Shown one piece after another: positions 28,301 to 34,833 of a DNA stretch of 64,000 bases. Every line of letters begins with the position of its first letter. The first letter of the stretch is position 1. A program made the translations under genes and the position numbers. A model generated the notes under the pieces. It did not search any database and had not been told where the DNA came from. It was given only the letters and a program-made list of their open reading frames with translations. The DNA is from an uncultured Collinsella sp. (GTDB taxonomy: Bacteria; Actinomycetota; Coriobacteriia; Coriobacteriales; Coriobacteriaceae), in the NCBI GenBank assembly GCA_947507155.1, contig CANNOC010000002.1:87468-151467 (forward strand). The letters run 5' to 3'.

Positions 28301-30083
28301 CGGACACGTTAGTACTCCCGCCGCCTTCGCCAAGGTAGCCTACTAGGCCGCCTGCGTAGGTGAGTTTGCCGTTGGAGCCCACGCCGAACGACACCGCAGT
28401 ATCACCCTGCACCGTAAAGGCATGCAGCGCGTCGCCGTTCTTCCTCCCCCACAGCTTGCCCACCAAGCCGCCGTAGTTGCCGTGCTTGTTGTCATCCTTG
28501 CCGTTTTGTAGCGTGCTTGTATACGAACCGCCATTGACGGCCACGTCGCCGTTCGATATGTCGAGTACGCCGAACAGTCCGCCGGCGGAAGGGGCAGCGC
28601 TCGTGTTGGACACACTGAGCGCCACGCCCTTGCCAAAGTCGAAGATGCCGCTGTTGATGGTGAATGCGTCGGCAAACGAGGCGTCGCCGATAAGGCCGCC
28701 TGCATACGTCCCGGCAGATGACGATCCAACCGCATGCGCGGGCTTGATGGCGACAGCCTTGCCCGAGGCTTCTTTTCCACTGTTATCCTTGCCCACGGTG
28801 AGCGTGAGCTTAGTCGCCTTACCGATAAGACCGCCCGCCGCGTTTTCGCCTGCGACGCTCAGCGCCGAGACATCGATGCCAGTTGGCAGGGCGACGGTGG
28901 CACCCTCCCGCGCCTCGCCGATAAGACCCCCCGCGTTGGCGTCAGCGGCTAACGCGTTGATGGTGGGCGTGCCGTTGAGGTTGTCCGGCAGGGTAAGGCC
29001 CGCAAGCGTAAGCGATGCTCCTTCGGCAAGGGTGTTCGCAAGCAAGCCCATGTTGCCTGCGCTCGATTGCATATCGACTGCCAGGGGGCTGTTCGCGCTT
29101 GTCGTATAGGTGGCGTTAAGCGTGAGCGCGCCCGTGACCTCGCCCACAAGCGGCGAGGTTAGCTTGCAGATGTCCTTTTCGGCATCGCTCTTGGGCGTGC
29201 CCACGGTAACGGTGGCAGCAAGCGTCTTGTCCGCGCCCGTGACCTTTGCGGCCACGATGGGCTGGGCATCGGTACCCTTCCAGGTGAGCTTTACGGTGCT
29301 GTTGGCGTCGCTGAGCTCGATGTTGTTGAAGAGCGTCTTGTTGGCGGTAAGGGACCTGCCGCCCAGGTCGAGCGTACCTTTGAAAGGGTAGGCATCGCTG
29401 CCGAAGCCCTGGAACGTGAGGCTACCCAGGCCGTCCACGATCTCCGCGCCGCACACGTCGAAGTCGATGCCGGTCGAGCCACCTTTGGAGATGTTCGCGT
29501 TCTGGTAGATGGCGGGATCGGTGTTGGAGATGGCGATAAGGTCGGCGTTGGACTCAAAGGTAATGGCCGTGACGGCGCCCAAGTCGTCAGTGATGACATT
29601 GCCGTCACCCAACGCGTGCCTGAGAGCCTCGACAGTAGCGATGGGGTAGTTGGCGCCTGCCTGATCAGCAGCATCCGCGTCCGCGTCATCCGCTTGTTCT
29701 TCGTCAGCAGCGCCCTCATCGGTAGCCGCATCATCTTGGGACGCGTCGCCCTCCGTTGGGGTATCGCCGTTAGTGGTTCCATCGGTCGTGGAGTCCTGCG
29801 ATTCGCCAGCGTTGGTAGAACCGTCGCCGCCCTCGGTAGCGCCAGCGTCGGCGCCCGGAGTCGTTGCGGCGTCATCAGATGCAGCCTGGTCAGCATCTTG
29901 CAGCGCGGTGGCCACGCCATCCTGTACGGAGCGCGCCGTGTTGCCCGCGGCGCGCGCGGCGGAGACGGATGCCTCCATAACGGCGTCGAGCTCTTGTGCG
30001 AACACCTCTGTGGAGGGCGCGAGCGCCTGGAAAATCATGATCGCAGTCAGGCATGCGGTTGTTATGCGCTTTGCCGTTCTCAT
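19374..30083 (-). CDS. Giant secreted surface protein with GLUG-like repeats (3569 aa)
   Basis: A 3569-residue exported protein. Residues 1-30 are a signal peptide (basic start, hydrophobic core, cleavage probably after VFA). Residues about 70-145 are an acidic Asp/Glu/Thr/Gly-rich linker. About 320-2600 is dominated by imperfect repeats of Gly-Gly-Leu-(Ile/Val)-Gly separated by beta-strand-like stretches, resembling the GLUG motif of adhesins and IgA-protease-like surface proteins and predicting a beta-solenoid. About 2700-3569 is a repeat-poor C-terminal region. There is no LPxTG/LAxTG motif, C-terminal membrane helix or SLH domain, so the mode of attachment is not visible. It is last of a four-gene operon and ends with a strong terminator. 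An adhesin or matrix protein is the best guess. Confidence 0.85.
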   Translation of the reverse strand: MRTAKRITTACLTAIMIFQALAPSTEVFAQELDAVMEASVSAARAAGNTARSVQDGVATALQDADQAASDDAATTPGADAGATEGGDGSTNAGESQDSTTDGTTNGDTPTEGDASQDDAATDEGAADEEQADDADADAADQAGANYPIATVEALRHALGDGNVITDDLGAVTAITFESNADLIAISNTDPAIYQNANISKGGSTGIDFDVCGAEIVDGLGSLTFQGFGSDAYPFKGTLDLGGRSLTANKTLFNNIELSDANSTVKLTWKGTDAQPIVAAKVTGADKTLAATVTVGTPKSDAEKDICKLTSPLVGEVTGALTLNATYTTSANSPLAVDMQSSAGNMGLLANTLAEGASLTLAGLTLPDNLNGTPTINALAADANAGGLIGEAREGATVALPTGIDVSALSVAGENAAGGLIGKATKLTLTVGKDNSGKEASGKAVAIKPAHAVGSSSAGTYAGGLIGDASFADAFTINSGIFDFGKGVALSVSNTSAAPSAGGLFGVLDISNGDVAVNGGSYTSTLQNGKDDNKHGNYGGLVGKLWGRKNGDALHAFTVQGDTAVSFGVGSNGKLTYAGGLVGYLGEGGGSTNVSAVVISDATVTCSTSGYASANGKYGGAVGVVDTNNVLEVRGLKVKTASGATIGGTNGGFAGVVGSSWLGIVKFSGITDLSEATFVENDHTAQLIYENFNSLIFAAGSGSDSGAAAGDIKKWQYKRPSTPVKIDDVYSYGQVIRLGNPLSEDLISINKEHQWNFSSKLVKTGDAFALASIDDFAKLAITWQTNGYYSMVDGVTENNLNGLQSSTITVNGTIDLKGTGLTGFAQDRADGSQVFSGTLNGGGTINLAVGEPYGKRGEAVLDDNDTSNGNGKIYRHGRLGLFAAVNGATISNVTIAGSMKFDNGSAIDAGSLAGTIVGNLPLSGVTCKTNIACDDTFGNEVNIGGIAGSVSAASTVAFKDNSRAQATIAATKTLNGNSRIGGAIGYVGDYGSSFNVAGLEVAGSIETGNCTSGKIAQVGGLIGCIAQSTYGADGAIANSAKKDVNITGLSFNSFKMGVGKNGDKLNGVGGLLGYSWGNAVVTIGDDNINKSENSYALKTTNASIIATVDDSKELGGLVYAASGHWIINNYAIDLSGTKINAGAAQTLGVLVCRGCKVDDKTTYGVESYLGLYLEDRAYWDTAYRVPTGEGAIVASGVTSFDEWVGSGVKPNNGSKLMDADWNTVVSLHTQKNKLDMDGDSTKDNSYHNRSSFGRSQNTNGNTRYFYNLDIASKNCEGGFSGSQIDTADKLLLWSAFCYAPAGIRSTIVPDGTTGLDDSITITGTIDLAGYSYYPTQPIGEVTVNNAAITFYYSKIKAEQNGNKLNSDATQHENMHCGLFQTVADGDLTVSNVTLGGTVGPVINDGKSSTDAIGASGSSSGALVCRYVYGSSDGNGTKIRKISIDDLTLNNLIVDGANSATDANAYMPLLINEMQKYVSLNAKNIKTTGYTSGTKAATSLFGKLGVGSEADQVTAKFEQISLPSQENNTIFTHASLLESFGYGSTGTGSADYTFTRADADAGKVTYGSEIDGSTEYPGKQLWYYDEATYGAVSGYVTVDGKKDGDVRPWFGDYLPYVYKGKAAEDGVQYHEIKVNQRIPKLVMGCGTYGDPYSVTNAAEMNAIANYINNMTALDGWEVTIVADQGRLCTRRSSDHSTDNEVTYVYKQANGTDNKWEKKTGDASTNSPQTLSDETMHRYMQSAYYSIEPTEGNTITLDGASFGGFGNRANPFRGVIVGNFGSDNKNATIKIENNEGSLRGLIPYSYGSVVRDLNIRYVNASATITYSAKDADGVPTAFFGGVVGCILGGDNIIDGVVVNGTTAENPTTGFTVTGGGDKPHLVPIGGYVGAIAGGGVIFRNMDKSGKSSWRAGTGDKSRGLGKGNFDLYNNPYVGRVIDGYAFSEGCKVENGNANYQINELTKKGTPCVTTTGTDNKYLGTNAEAPVTMVKNAQGLLVLSAIISSGAGAGAAHTNYSNNGVFRGSKAYWGSDSQDPAICGYLFGNKEYGKVRNANYANVGKPESAAGDFEIAKNDDQKAPGKQRWHGPLDHDDDVNSPYLVASYAADYQTGYVCASKSIGMSLEFKQGDTYDMTDYGTGYVGLNGRYYSNACNSNQPGTDRDRITPHVATIDGNGATITVGTEGTAYGVVEYADDDYKVSGVGGLFSTVMFTSTNVGQSVTANDGAQVKDLTFSNCNVALTYIDTNGEAKPGEAPNDLTGAGLLAGATANYDDGTCGIYRNVQMKNCTVSGAKSVGGLLGSSGRARRTTSEDRTYMVEFGDGWGPAYLYDCSYTGLNVTGEKNVGGYVGTVASACGVWTTAGTGVSERTVGKNSTITATGTVPYVGGVLGYVERSDISVNTNIGTTTAAQSSCTAVISGVNVLATGSNSDDHMGAGGVVGRARGGVITMSNVRIDGGNGTENAVIGDKAGTNNSIYNAGGLIGEVTSSGSPNKYWFDDCSVKNVSIAGTGKCSGGLIGYFFSNVNIACNNIAIENATIKGNWSGGLLGANNASNSGSVVIDVTNTKVSNTTFSERSNGGIMGDGRGQFHLLNVLMDSNSYNAGKTQGVLLGEVDTGDGKYSLSAAGVEVKPGSGKTTSDLPPMVYTTNTNTAAVNEKTYIAFGDYNGTAAAPNENKTLYGAGDTATTATSPYVTTRPVSTMAVRASDGDTTDRYLFGDGAAIDTATTIQSQAGARVPGRYTYTNIAGINDAGAYQNTSTYSADSSRSTYNANNITSDKKAKTDFPVLVIPGNDTTTVESYLNIVTNGGFSDACRLNGSTAHVTATAEVFSLADNGTFVKDVAASQAPTLKVLNNGTSSMAFRASTDWDNEQGRFTLLTVTFSEAGQSYRVQVPIIVKRMLEIDFTATYSEGANFKAADYATKYDKHVLVSSGDTMTGYLTWTYGSARGKPVDYGWNTLLEAGGSMGPLNKSITFGATLPEGTQLTLVDTANNSREYHYTVGTGGATSVKLTEFVDAGNKAYYTEPWLSEIVGVKADEAKEDKDGAWVKLADDEVKDKSQAELAKMAGAKVDGAYYRARTSSDATGTFYTLSVDKEEPKSENFYLVVRTPAGSAGVNGYTATTVDTSLNEHINYLLRGKKAADGKAAEDGHQNTPSTYSVASNYTHSLVDNKRNLVDNRDSINRMELKEATYSLSMNVSDTVTFDSSQQYTSSDALYYQLDSSLVTYHDGVIAGSVGYPTGTQGTYEFYVKVGDNYYTWGGSGWNLAGTKETPVVSGLSWTANGGDMSLVLADAEGNPIDMSGLREIAKNHVNAFTVTMRAALTMTEPACQAGIVASQNSGTDRYTKPNYRAYLSTHADTLSTSSNSAYNDGGAGYYRMDVGSSTIALEASKKSQLGINIDDLKSADGEIALVGTYDLSKLTGAEAKIDAANTVTYTLSLEQRQDDGGYAPVGDISNYITVLGSDYLGTGAASADGNSYVFTDTKTNGAFLTRDGNSLAFKHAFRVKVNTNVEGENQTYANYRLVLTANIMTGNVVDDTPVNVSNLDGYSHSDYVTYTLARINTEGIRHETKTN

Positions 30084-30158
30084 CTGGTCCTACCTCGTTC
30101 TATCTCATGCCCCGCGCGGGGTCTCAAAATCTATGCTTGCGGATTGCTTCGGCTAGCC

Positions 30159-31157
30159 CTACGCGGCCGAACACGAAACGCCAATGGCTTCCCAGCTGGT
30201 CGGCTTCGAATCACCCTTCCGGTAAAAGGTGATGATTTCCGAGCCAGGAGATGCATCGTATGTGATCGAGTTGCCGCTGACGGCTGCTTGCCCATTACCG
30301 TTCTTGTGGTTCGCCTCAAAGAACGGATCGAGCTCGACCCCGCTTCCCCACGTGAGCTTTACCTTAGTCGTAGCGCCCGTAACGGTCACACGATAGTTGT
30401 AGGCGTCGAAGTCGCCGACATTCGTATCATCCTTGTTCTTGTCGACCCACTCGCCCGAAACGCCCGAAGCCGTCACCTCTGCACGTTCGGAAGGCGCAAT
30501 CTTGGCGGCGAGCCATTTAAGGTTGGTGCCGGGGCTATTGGAGCCGACCTTGGCTTTAACGGTGAAGGATGCTTTGTTGAGGTCCGCCTTGGAAAACGTA
30601 ACCTTATAGGTATACATAGTTGCCTTGTTGGCAGGGAAGGAAAGGTCGACCGTGCCGCCCGCCGTCAGCGTGGGCTTACCGTTAACACTCCAAGTGCCCG
30701 TCGTTCCCGTCGCCTCCACGCTCAGCGTCGCGTTAACGTCCTTGTCGTTGACCTTGTTCTTGTCGCCCAGCAGATGGTTGTAAATGCGAAAGGTAAAGAA
30801 GCAGTTTTCCCCACTCGTGTCGGCGATGACACTTCGGACGGCAATACCCTCGTCATTCAGCGTCTCATTCGTGTAACCCGTGAGCATGTCCGAAGCAAAC
30901 AGCGCCTGCGACGTGCCCGAGACAGCGACCGACTTAAGAAAGTCACCCGCCAAAAAGGCCGTGTAGGTAAGGTAGGTACCCGCCACAATCGCGACGGCGC
31001 ATAGCAGCACCGCAACCGTCCATAGGCGCTTGCGCACTTTAGAAGTAGGGGTCGCCGACTCCGTGCAGCAAGGCTCTGTCTTAGAATTATCTACCTGCGC
31101 AAAGTGCTTACCAACAGGCCTCGCGATTTCATTTTGCTCGTTCTTGTCTTTTCGCAT
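30159..31157 (-). CDS. Membrane-anchored or exported surface protein, third gene of operon
   Basis: A 332-residue protein with a 40-residue basic cytoplasmic start, one membrane helix (about 43-65), and an exported beta-rich domain (CFFTFRIYNHLLGDKNK and following). A helix late in the N terminus followed by an aromatic-rich patch resembles SipW-dependent TasA/camelysin-type or pilin-like proteins, but no motif proves this. It lies 24 bases after its upstream neighbour and 75 bases before the giant gene. A role as partner or anchor of the giant protein is inferred from position only. Confidence 0.7.
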   Translation of the reverse strand: MRKDKNEQNEIARPVGKHFAQVDNSKTEPCCTESATPTSKVRKRLWTVAVLLCAVAIVAGTYLTYTAFLAGDFLKSVAVSGTSQALFASDMLTGYTNETLNDEGIAVRSVIADTSGENCFFTFRIYNHLLGDKNKVNDKDVNATLSVEATGTTGTWSVNGKPTLTAGGTVDLSFPANKATMYTYKVTFSKADLNKASFTVKAKVGSNSPGTNLKWLAAKIAPSERAEVTASGVSGEWVDKNKDDTNVGDFDAYNYRVTVTGATTKVKLTWGSGVELDPFFEANHKNGNGQAAVSGNSITYDASPGSEIITFYRKGDSKPTSWEAIGVSCSAA

Positions 31158-31181
31158 CTGGCGCCCCTCCCCTCCTACTTA

Positions 31182-31982
31182 TTAGTTGCCGCTCGTGACG
31201 CGAGCGATTAGATAAACCATGTCGGTCTCTTTGACGTTGGAGACCGTCTTTCCGCTTACGGTCACAACGCCCGGATTCCACGTACATTCGATGATGAAGT
31301 TCGTGGCGGCGTTGGCTGTTTTGCCATTCCAGCCATCGAGCCCACTCCCTGCGAACTTGTGGTACCGATACAGCGGACGGGCGTTTTTCTGGACATTCAC
31401 GTACGAGCCGTACGTCGGGTCGTTTGCCTCAAGCTCTTTAGCCAACGCACTTGTCCCGTCCGCGGAGTTGATAAAAGCAAGCTCAATCGGGGTGCTGCTC
31501 TTCTTGCTCCATGAGTAGGTGCGGTTGAGCCCGTCGAGGCCGACCACGGTGCCGTTTTTATCGTTCGGATTATTGACCGTCACGTGATACACGTTGATTG
31601 TCAGCCCCGTGATATTCGTGGTATTTGCCACCTGCAGCTCAAACGCTTGACCGCCGGCAGCGGGATCGCCATTGTCGCTCCGCACGCAAAACGCGCGACG
31701 AATGGTCACGGTGCCGTCTATGTTTTTAACATCGCCCCGTGACTCATCATACGAAATCTCGATGGGCTCGATGCTCGTCTGGTTGGGACCCATGATCTTA
31801 AGCTGCGCGGGCGTTTGGATCTTGCCCACCGTAGACAGACTTTTGCTGCCCACAAACCACGAGAGCGACAAGCCGATGATAAGAGCGATTGCCGCCAGCA
31901 ATATCAGGACCGCAAGGGCCTGTGCGCGGCGGTTTTCTATCCAATTGCGGGCATCGCCGAGGCGCGTTTGCATGGTGCTCAT
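31182..31982 (-). CDS. Membrane-anchored or exported surface protein, second gene of operon
   Basis: A 266-residue protein with a short cytoplasmic N terminus, one hydrophobic helix (about 20-45) ending in SLSWFVGSKSL, and an exported beta-rich domain. The Ser-Trp-Phe-Val context after the helix recalls SipW-type signal peptides (TasA/camelysin class). Its ATG overlaps the stop codon of the first operon gene by 4 bases (ATGA). Its size, topology and tight linkage with 30159-31157 and 31979-33016 suggest that all three are parts of one surface structure. Confidence 0.7.
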   Translation of the reverse strand: MSTMQTRLGDARNWIENRRAQALAVLILLAAIALIIGLSLSWFVGSKSLSTVGKIQTPAQLKIMGPNQTSIEPIEISYDESRGDVKNIDGTVTIRRAFCVRSDNGDPAAGGQAFELQVANTTNITGLTINVYHVTVNNPNDKNGTVVGLDGLNRTYSWSKKSSTPIELAFINSADGTSALAKELEANDPTYGSYVNVQKNARPLYRYHKFAGSGLDGWNGKTANAATNFIIECTWNPGVVTVSGKTVSNVKETDMVYLIARVTSGN

Positions 31983-33016
31983 GAGCTCACGCCCTCCTGA
32001 GCGCTAATTCTAAGTTGGATGTATTTGACCTTATTGCCGATCTGCTCGTCGGCATTGTTGTACAGCGCCGAGCAGATGGCGGTGTCGCTGAAGGACATGC
32101 TAGACGAAACCTCGGGGGCGTTGGCAGCACTCGTGCCGTTTGCCGCGCCATAGAAGTAGTTCGCTTTATGCTCGTTCATGTCCGCCTGCAAAGCGCCGTA
32201 GTCAGACTTTGCGTCGCCCGCCGCCGCAAACAGGTTCTTGTAGTAATTCGTGTTGCCCGTAAGGACGAAGTTTTGGAAGTACTCCGGCCACACCCAGTAC
32301 AGGCTGATGGTGACGGGTTTGTTCGTTGGCTTGTTCACATCGCCGTTTTCGCAAAATTCGCACTTGCGAATCTCGATCTTGCTATCAACCACGCGGCCCG
32401 AGTAATACCCGTTCTGGTCGCAGCTCGTAAAGAACAGCAAGTGGCCTTTGATCAAGCCAAGGAGCGCCTCCGCCTCGGGCGCCAGCGTTCCCCCGTCCCC
32501 AACAACGCCAACAGTGTTCGTGACCTTAAGCAAGCGCGACAGACTGATCGTGACCCCGTCCAGGTCACTCACCAGCGGCTTCACCGTAAATGTAATCTTG
32601 CCGCGAGCACCCGGGTACAGAGAGCCCGCGGTCTCGTTGTTGAGGTTGGAGCCGAGCGTTACCGTCATGGCGTCGGTCGTATCCAGGCCATCGATGGCAT
32701 ACTTTTCCTCGGGCGTGCGCTCGGAGCGCTCGTAATAGCCCACGTGCGCGCCGGACTCACCCTCGCCCGCGGCGGTCAGCGTGTACCGATCCGCCTTCGC
32801 CCCGATCGTGCCCCCCGTGGCGCTCACTCGGTTATTCGCAGCAAACCAGGCCAGGCATGCAAAGATGGCAACGATGGCGGCCAGCACAAACAGACCGCTC
32901 ACCAGGAAATCCTTCCAGAAATCCTTGAGGGTCCGCACGTGCTCGTCGGCAGCTTGACGGTACTCGGCCGCCGTCTTGTGCTGCTGGGGCTCGCTATGTC
33001 GGTCCATGCCACTCAT
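31979..33016 (-). CDS. Membrane-anchored or exported surface protein, first gene of operon
   Basis: A 345-residue protein with a hydrophilic N terminus (1-36), a hydrophobic helix (about 38-62) ending in CLAWFAANNRVSATGG, and an exported domain rich in Gly, Ser and aromatic residues. The topology matches the next two genes. Two Cys pairs (near 197 and CEFCEN near 218) could form disulfides outside the cell. It is the promoter-proximal gene; the 277-base region upstream has CGCAGGTAGA and no other gene. Its function is not known; assembly with the giant secreted protein is inferred from gene order. No sortase or signal-peptidase gene is present in the operon. Confidence 0.7.
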   Translation of the reverse strand: MSGMDRHSEPQQHKTAAEYRQAADEHVRTLKDFWKDFLVSGLFVLAAIVAIFACLAWFAANNRVSATGGTIGAKADRYTLTAAGEGESGAHVGYYERSERTPEEKYAIDGLDTTDAMTVTLGSNLNNETAGSLYPGARGKITFTVKPLVSDLDGVTISLSRLLKVTNTVGVVGDGGTLAPEAEALLGLIKGHLLFFTSCDQNGYYSGRVVDSKIEIRKCEFCENGDVNKPTNKPVTISLYWVWPEYFQNFVLTGNTNYYKNLFAAAGDAKSDYGALQADMNEHKANYFYGAANGTSAANAPEVSSSMSFSDTAICSALYNNADEQIGNKVKYIQLRISAQEGVSS

Positions 33017-33080
33017 CGCTTACATTTGCCCTGCTTGCGGGCGTGCCATCCTTTTCGCTCGGTCGCGTTTATCCATTGTT

Positions 33081-33147
33081 CGCAGGTAGAGAATTCAGGC
33101 AGAATACAACACCGTACGATAAGGTAAAAGAATAGCATTGACCTGCG
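33081..33147. promoter_or_regulatory. CGCAGGTAGA motif and inverted partner upstream of the giant surface operon
   Basis: CGCAGGT (33081-33087, part of CGCAGGTAGA) is inversely repeated as ACCTGCG (33141-33147). Between them on the minus strand TTTACC and TATTCT, 16 bp apart, could form a promoter. The same 10-mer occurs next to the operators of both LAxTG surface genes. The rest of 33017-33293 is lower in GC and shows nothing definable. Confidence 0.4.
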
Positions 33148-33293
33148 GTTTGCTCCACAACGCAAGCCTTAATGATGTCTTAAAGATTACGAATAGCAGC
33201 TTCTTCCATATGCCAAGGACATGGTGCAAACAAACCTGACCCCCTTTGCACCAATCCGCAGCACCGGGCAGCGGACACACGGCGTGCCGCCCC

Positions 33294-34598
33294 TTAACAC
33301 CCCAACGCGCGCACGGGTATCACGTAGATACCGTCCTCGACCTCGCGGGCGTACTCACCCACCCCCACAATCACGGCCATAAACTCCGGTTCGCGTGTGC
33401 GTGAACGAGGATTTCCACAGACCTTCTTGCGAACGCGCTTGAGGCTCTCGACGCCGGCGCTCGTTTTATCTTCACTCACCTTAATCTCAAAGGCGGCCCA
33501 CCGTCCGTCGGCTAGCTGCACGATAGCATCGCACTCAAGGCCCGAATCGTCGCGATAATAGCGCACGGGCGTGCTATCCAGCAGGTCGAGCGAACGTGCG
33601 TAGACCGAAAGGTCGCGTATGACCAAATTCTCAAACACCAGACCAAATCTCTGCCAGTCGGCAAGCAGCGCCTGCGAGGACATACCTAGCAAGGCGCAAG
33701 CAAGGCTCGGATCTGCCAGATAGCGCTTGGGCTTGACGGTAAAGCGCCGTTTGTCGCGCGCGGCGGGAACCCAACCGGGGACCTCCTCGAGAATAAACAT
33801 GCCTTTGAGGGCATCCAGGTACCTGCGCACCTTGGTCTCATCGGCAAACGCTGCGGGTTCCTCCTCGGCACCGAACATATCCATAAGAATCGTTTTATAC
33901 GTGGTTGCCTGTCCCAGATTGCGCGCGATCGATGCGGAGACTCGACGAGCAATATCGGGGTCGAGACCGACCGCCGGGAAGCTGCTCGAAAACGTGGTGT
34001 TGAGATATTCACGGGCGATGAGCTGGGCGTCAGCCGAAACCATATCGATCGCCTCGGGCCAGCCGCCGCGGCAAGCGGCTTCGACAAGCCCCGGTGTATC
34101 GCCATCGCACCGGCAGGGCTCAAAACGATGCTCAAACAAGCCCGCCAGGCTCACCTTGCCGTTGGACTCACCTGTCTCGGCAAGCGTCATAGGGTGCATG
34201 CGGACGCGGCCGATGCGGCCAGCTCCACTATGCGCGGGCGCCTCCGCCTTTGAGCCAAACGCGGGCGTGGCGGAACCCGTGAGGATATAGGCGCCGCGCG
34301 TACCCCGGGTGCGGTCAACCTCGTGTCTAACGTAGTCCCAAATCTGGGGAACGCGCTGCCACTCATCGATAATATGCGGACGGTCTCCCAGCAACATCAT
34401 CGCTGGGTCGGCACGCGCGAGGTCGAGATTCTCGTCGACATACGAGGCGGACGCCCCGTGCTCGAGCGCGGCCCACGTCTTGCCGCACCACTTGGTGCCC
34501 GCAATCTCGACCGCGCCAAAGACACGAAGGTAGCGCTCGATTTGCGCATCCACGATACGTGGGATGTATCCGTCCCGATGTAGCCTCTCGCCCGCCAT
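33294..34598 (-). CDS. DUF4143 AAA-family ATPase
   Basis: A 434-residue protein of the widespread AAA_14/DUF4143 class. Walker A is GTKWCGKT (near 37-44), followed by a Walker-B-like HIIDEWQRVPQIWDYVRHEVD near 76-96. The C-terminal half is the DUF4143 nuclease-like domain, with DSGLECDAIVQLADGRWAAFEIK (about 348-370) holding an Asp/Glu-Lys arrangement of the PD-(D/E)xK type. The biological role of the family is not established. The ATG at 34598 is close to a 23-bp-period repeat array. No partner gene is seen. Confidence 0.85.
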   Translation of the reverse strand: MAGERLHRDGYIPRIVDAQIERYLRVFGAVEIAGTKWCGKTWAALEHGASASYVDENLDLARADPAMMLLGDRPHIIDEWQRVPQIWDYVRHEVDRTRGTRGAYILTGSATPAFGSKAEAPAHSGAGRIGRVRMHPMTLAETGESNGKVSLAGLFEHRFEPCRCDGDTPGLVEAACRGGWPEAIDMVSADAQLIAREYLNTTFSSSFPAVGLDPDIARRVSASIARNLGQATTYKTILMDMFGAEEEPAAFADETKVRRYLDALKGMFILEEVPGWVPAARDKRRFTVKPKRYLADPSLACALLGMSSQALLADWQRFGLVFENLVIRDLSVYARSLDLLDSTPVRYYRDDSGLECDAIVQLADGRWAAFEIKVSEDKTSAGVESLKRVRKKVCGNPRSRTREPEFMAVIVGVGEYAREVEDGIYVIPVRALGC

Positions 34599-34657
34599 GA
34601 GCCACCCCCGCAGATTTCCAGTTCCTGCTTTCTGATTCTTCTATTCCACTGTAGCAA

Positions 34658-34738
34658 ATTCGGATTTTCGGGTGGTTGCGATTCGGATTTTCGTGTTCAT
34701 ATAATTCGGATTTTCTTGTGTATGAGATTCGGATTTTC
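34658..34738. repeat. Four iteron-like 12-mers at exactly 23-bp period
   Basis: ATTCGGATTTTC occurs exactly at 34658, 34681, 34704 and 34727, with unrelated 11-base spacers. The period is about two helical turns. The array lies 60 bases upstream of the DUF4143 ATPase start and contains no supported reading frame. It is most likely a multi-site operator. Confidence 0.85.
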
Positions 34739-34771
34739 TGAACCCGCTGGTCAGGGGCACCTCTTATCGAC

Positions 34772-34808
34772 AAAAAGGCAGGGAGCACCGATACGGCACT
34801 CCCCGCCC
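34772..34808 (-). terminator. Rho-independent terminator of the flavin oxidoreductase gene
   Basis: On the minus strand a stem of GGCGGGGAGTGCC with GGTGCTCCCTGCC is followed by TTTTTG, 25 bases after the stop codon. Confidence 0.85.
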
Positions 34809-34833
34809 ACTCAATACGCGATAGCTTTCTCGA

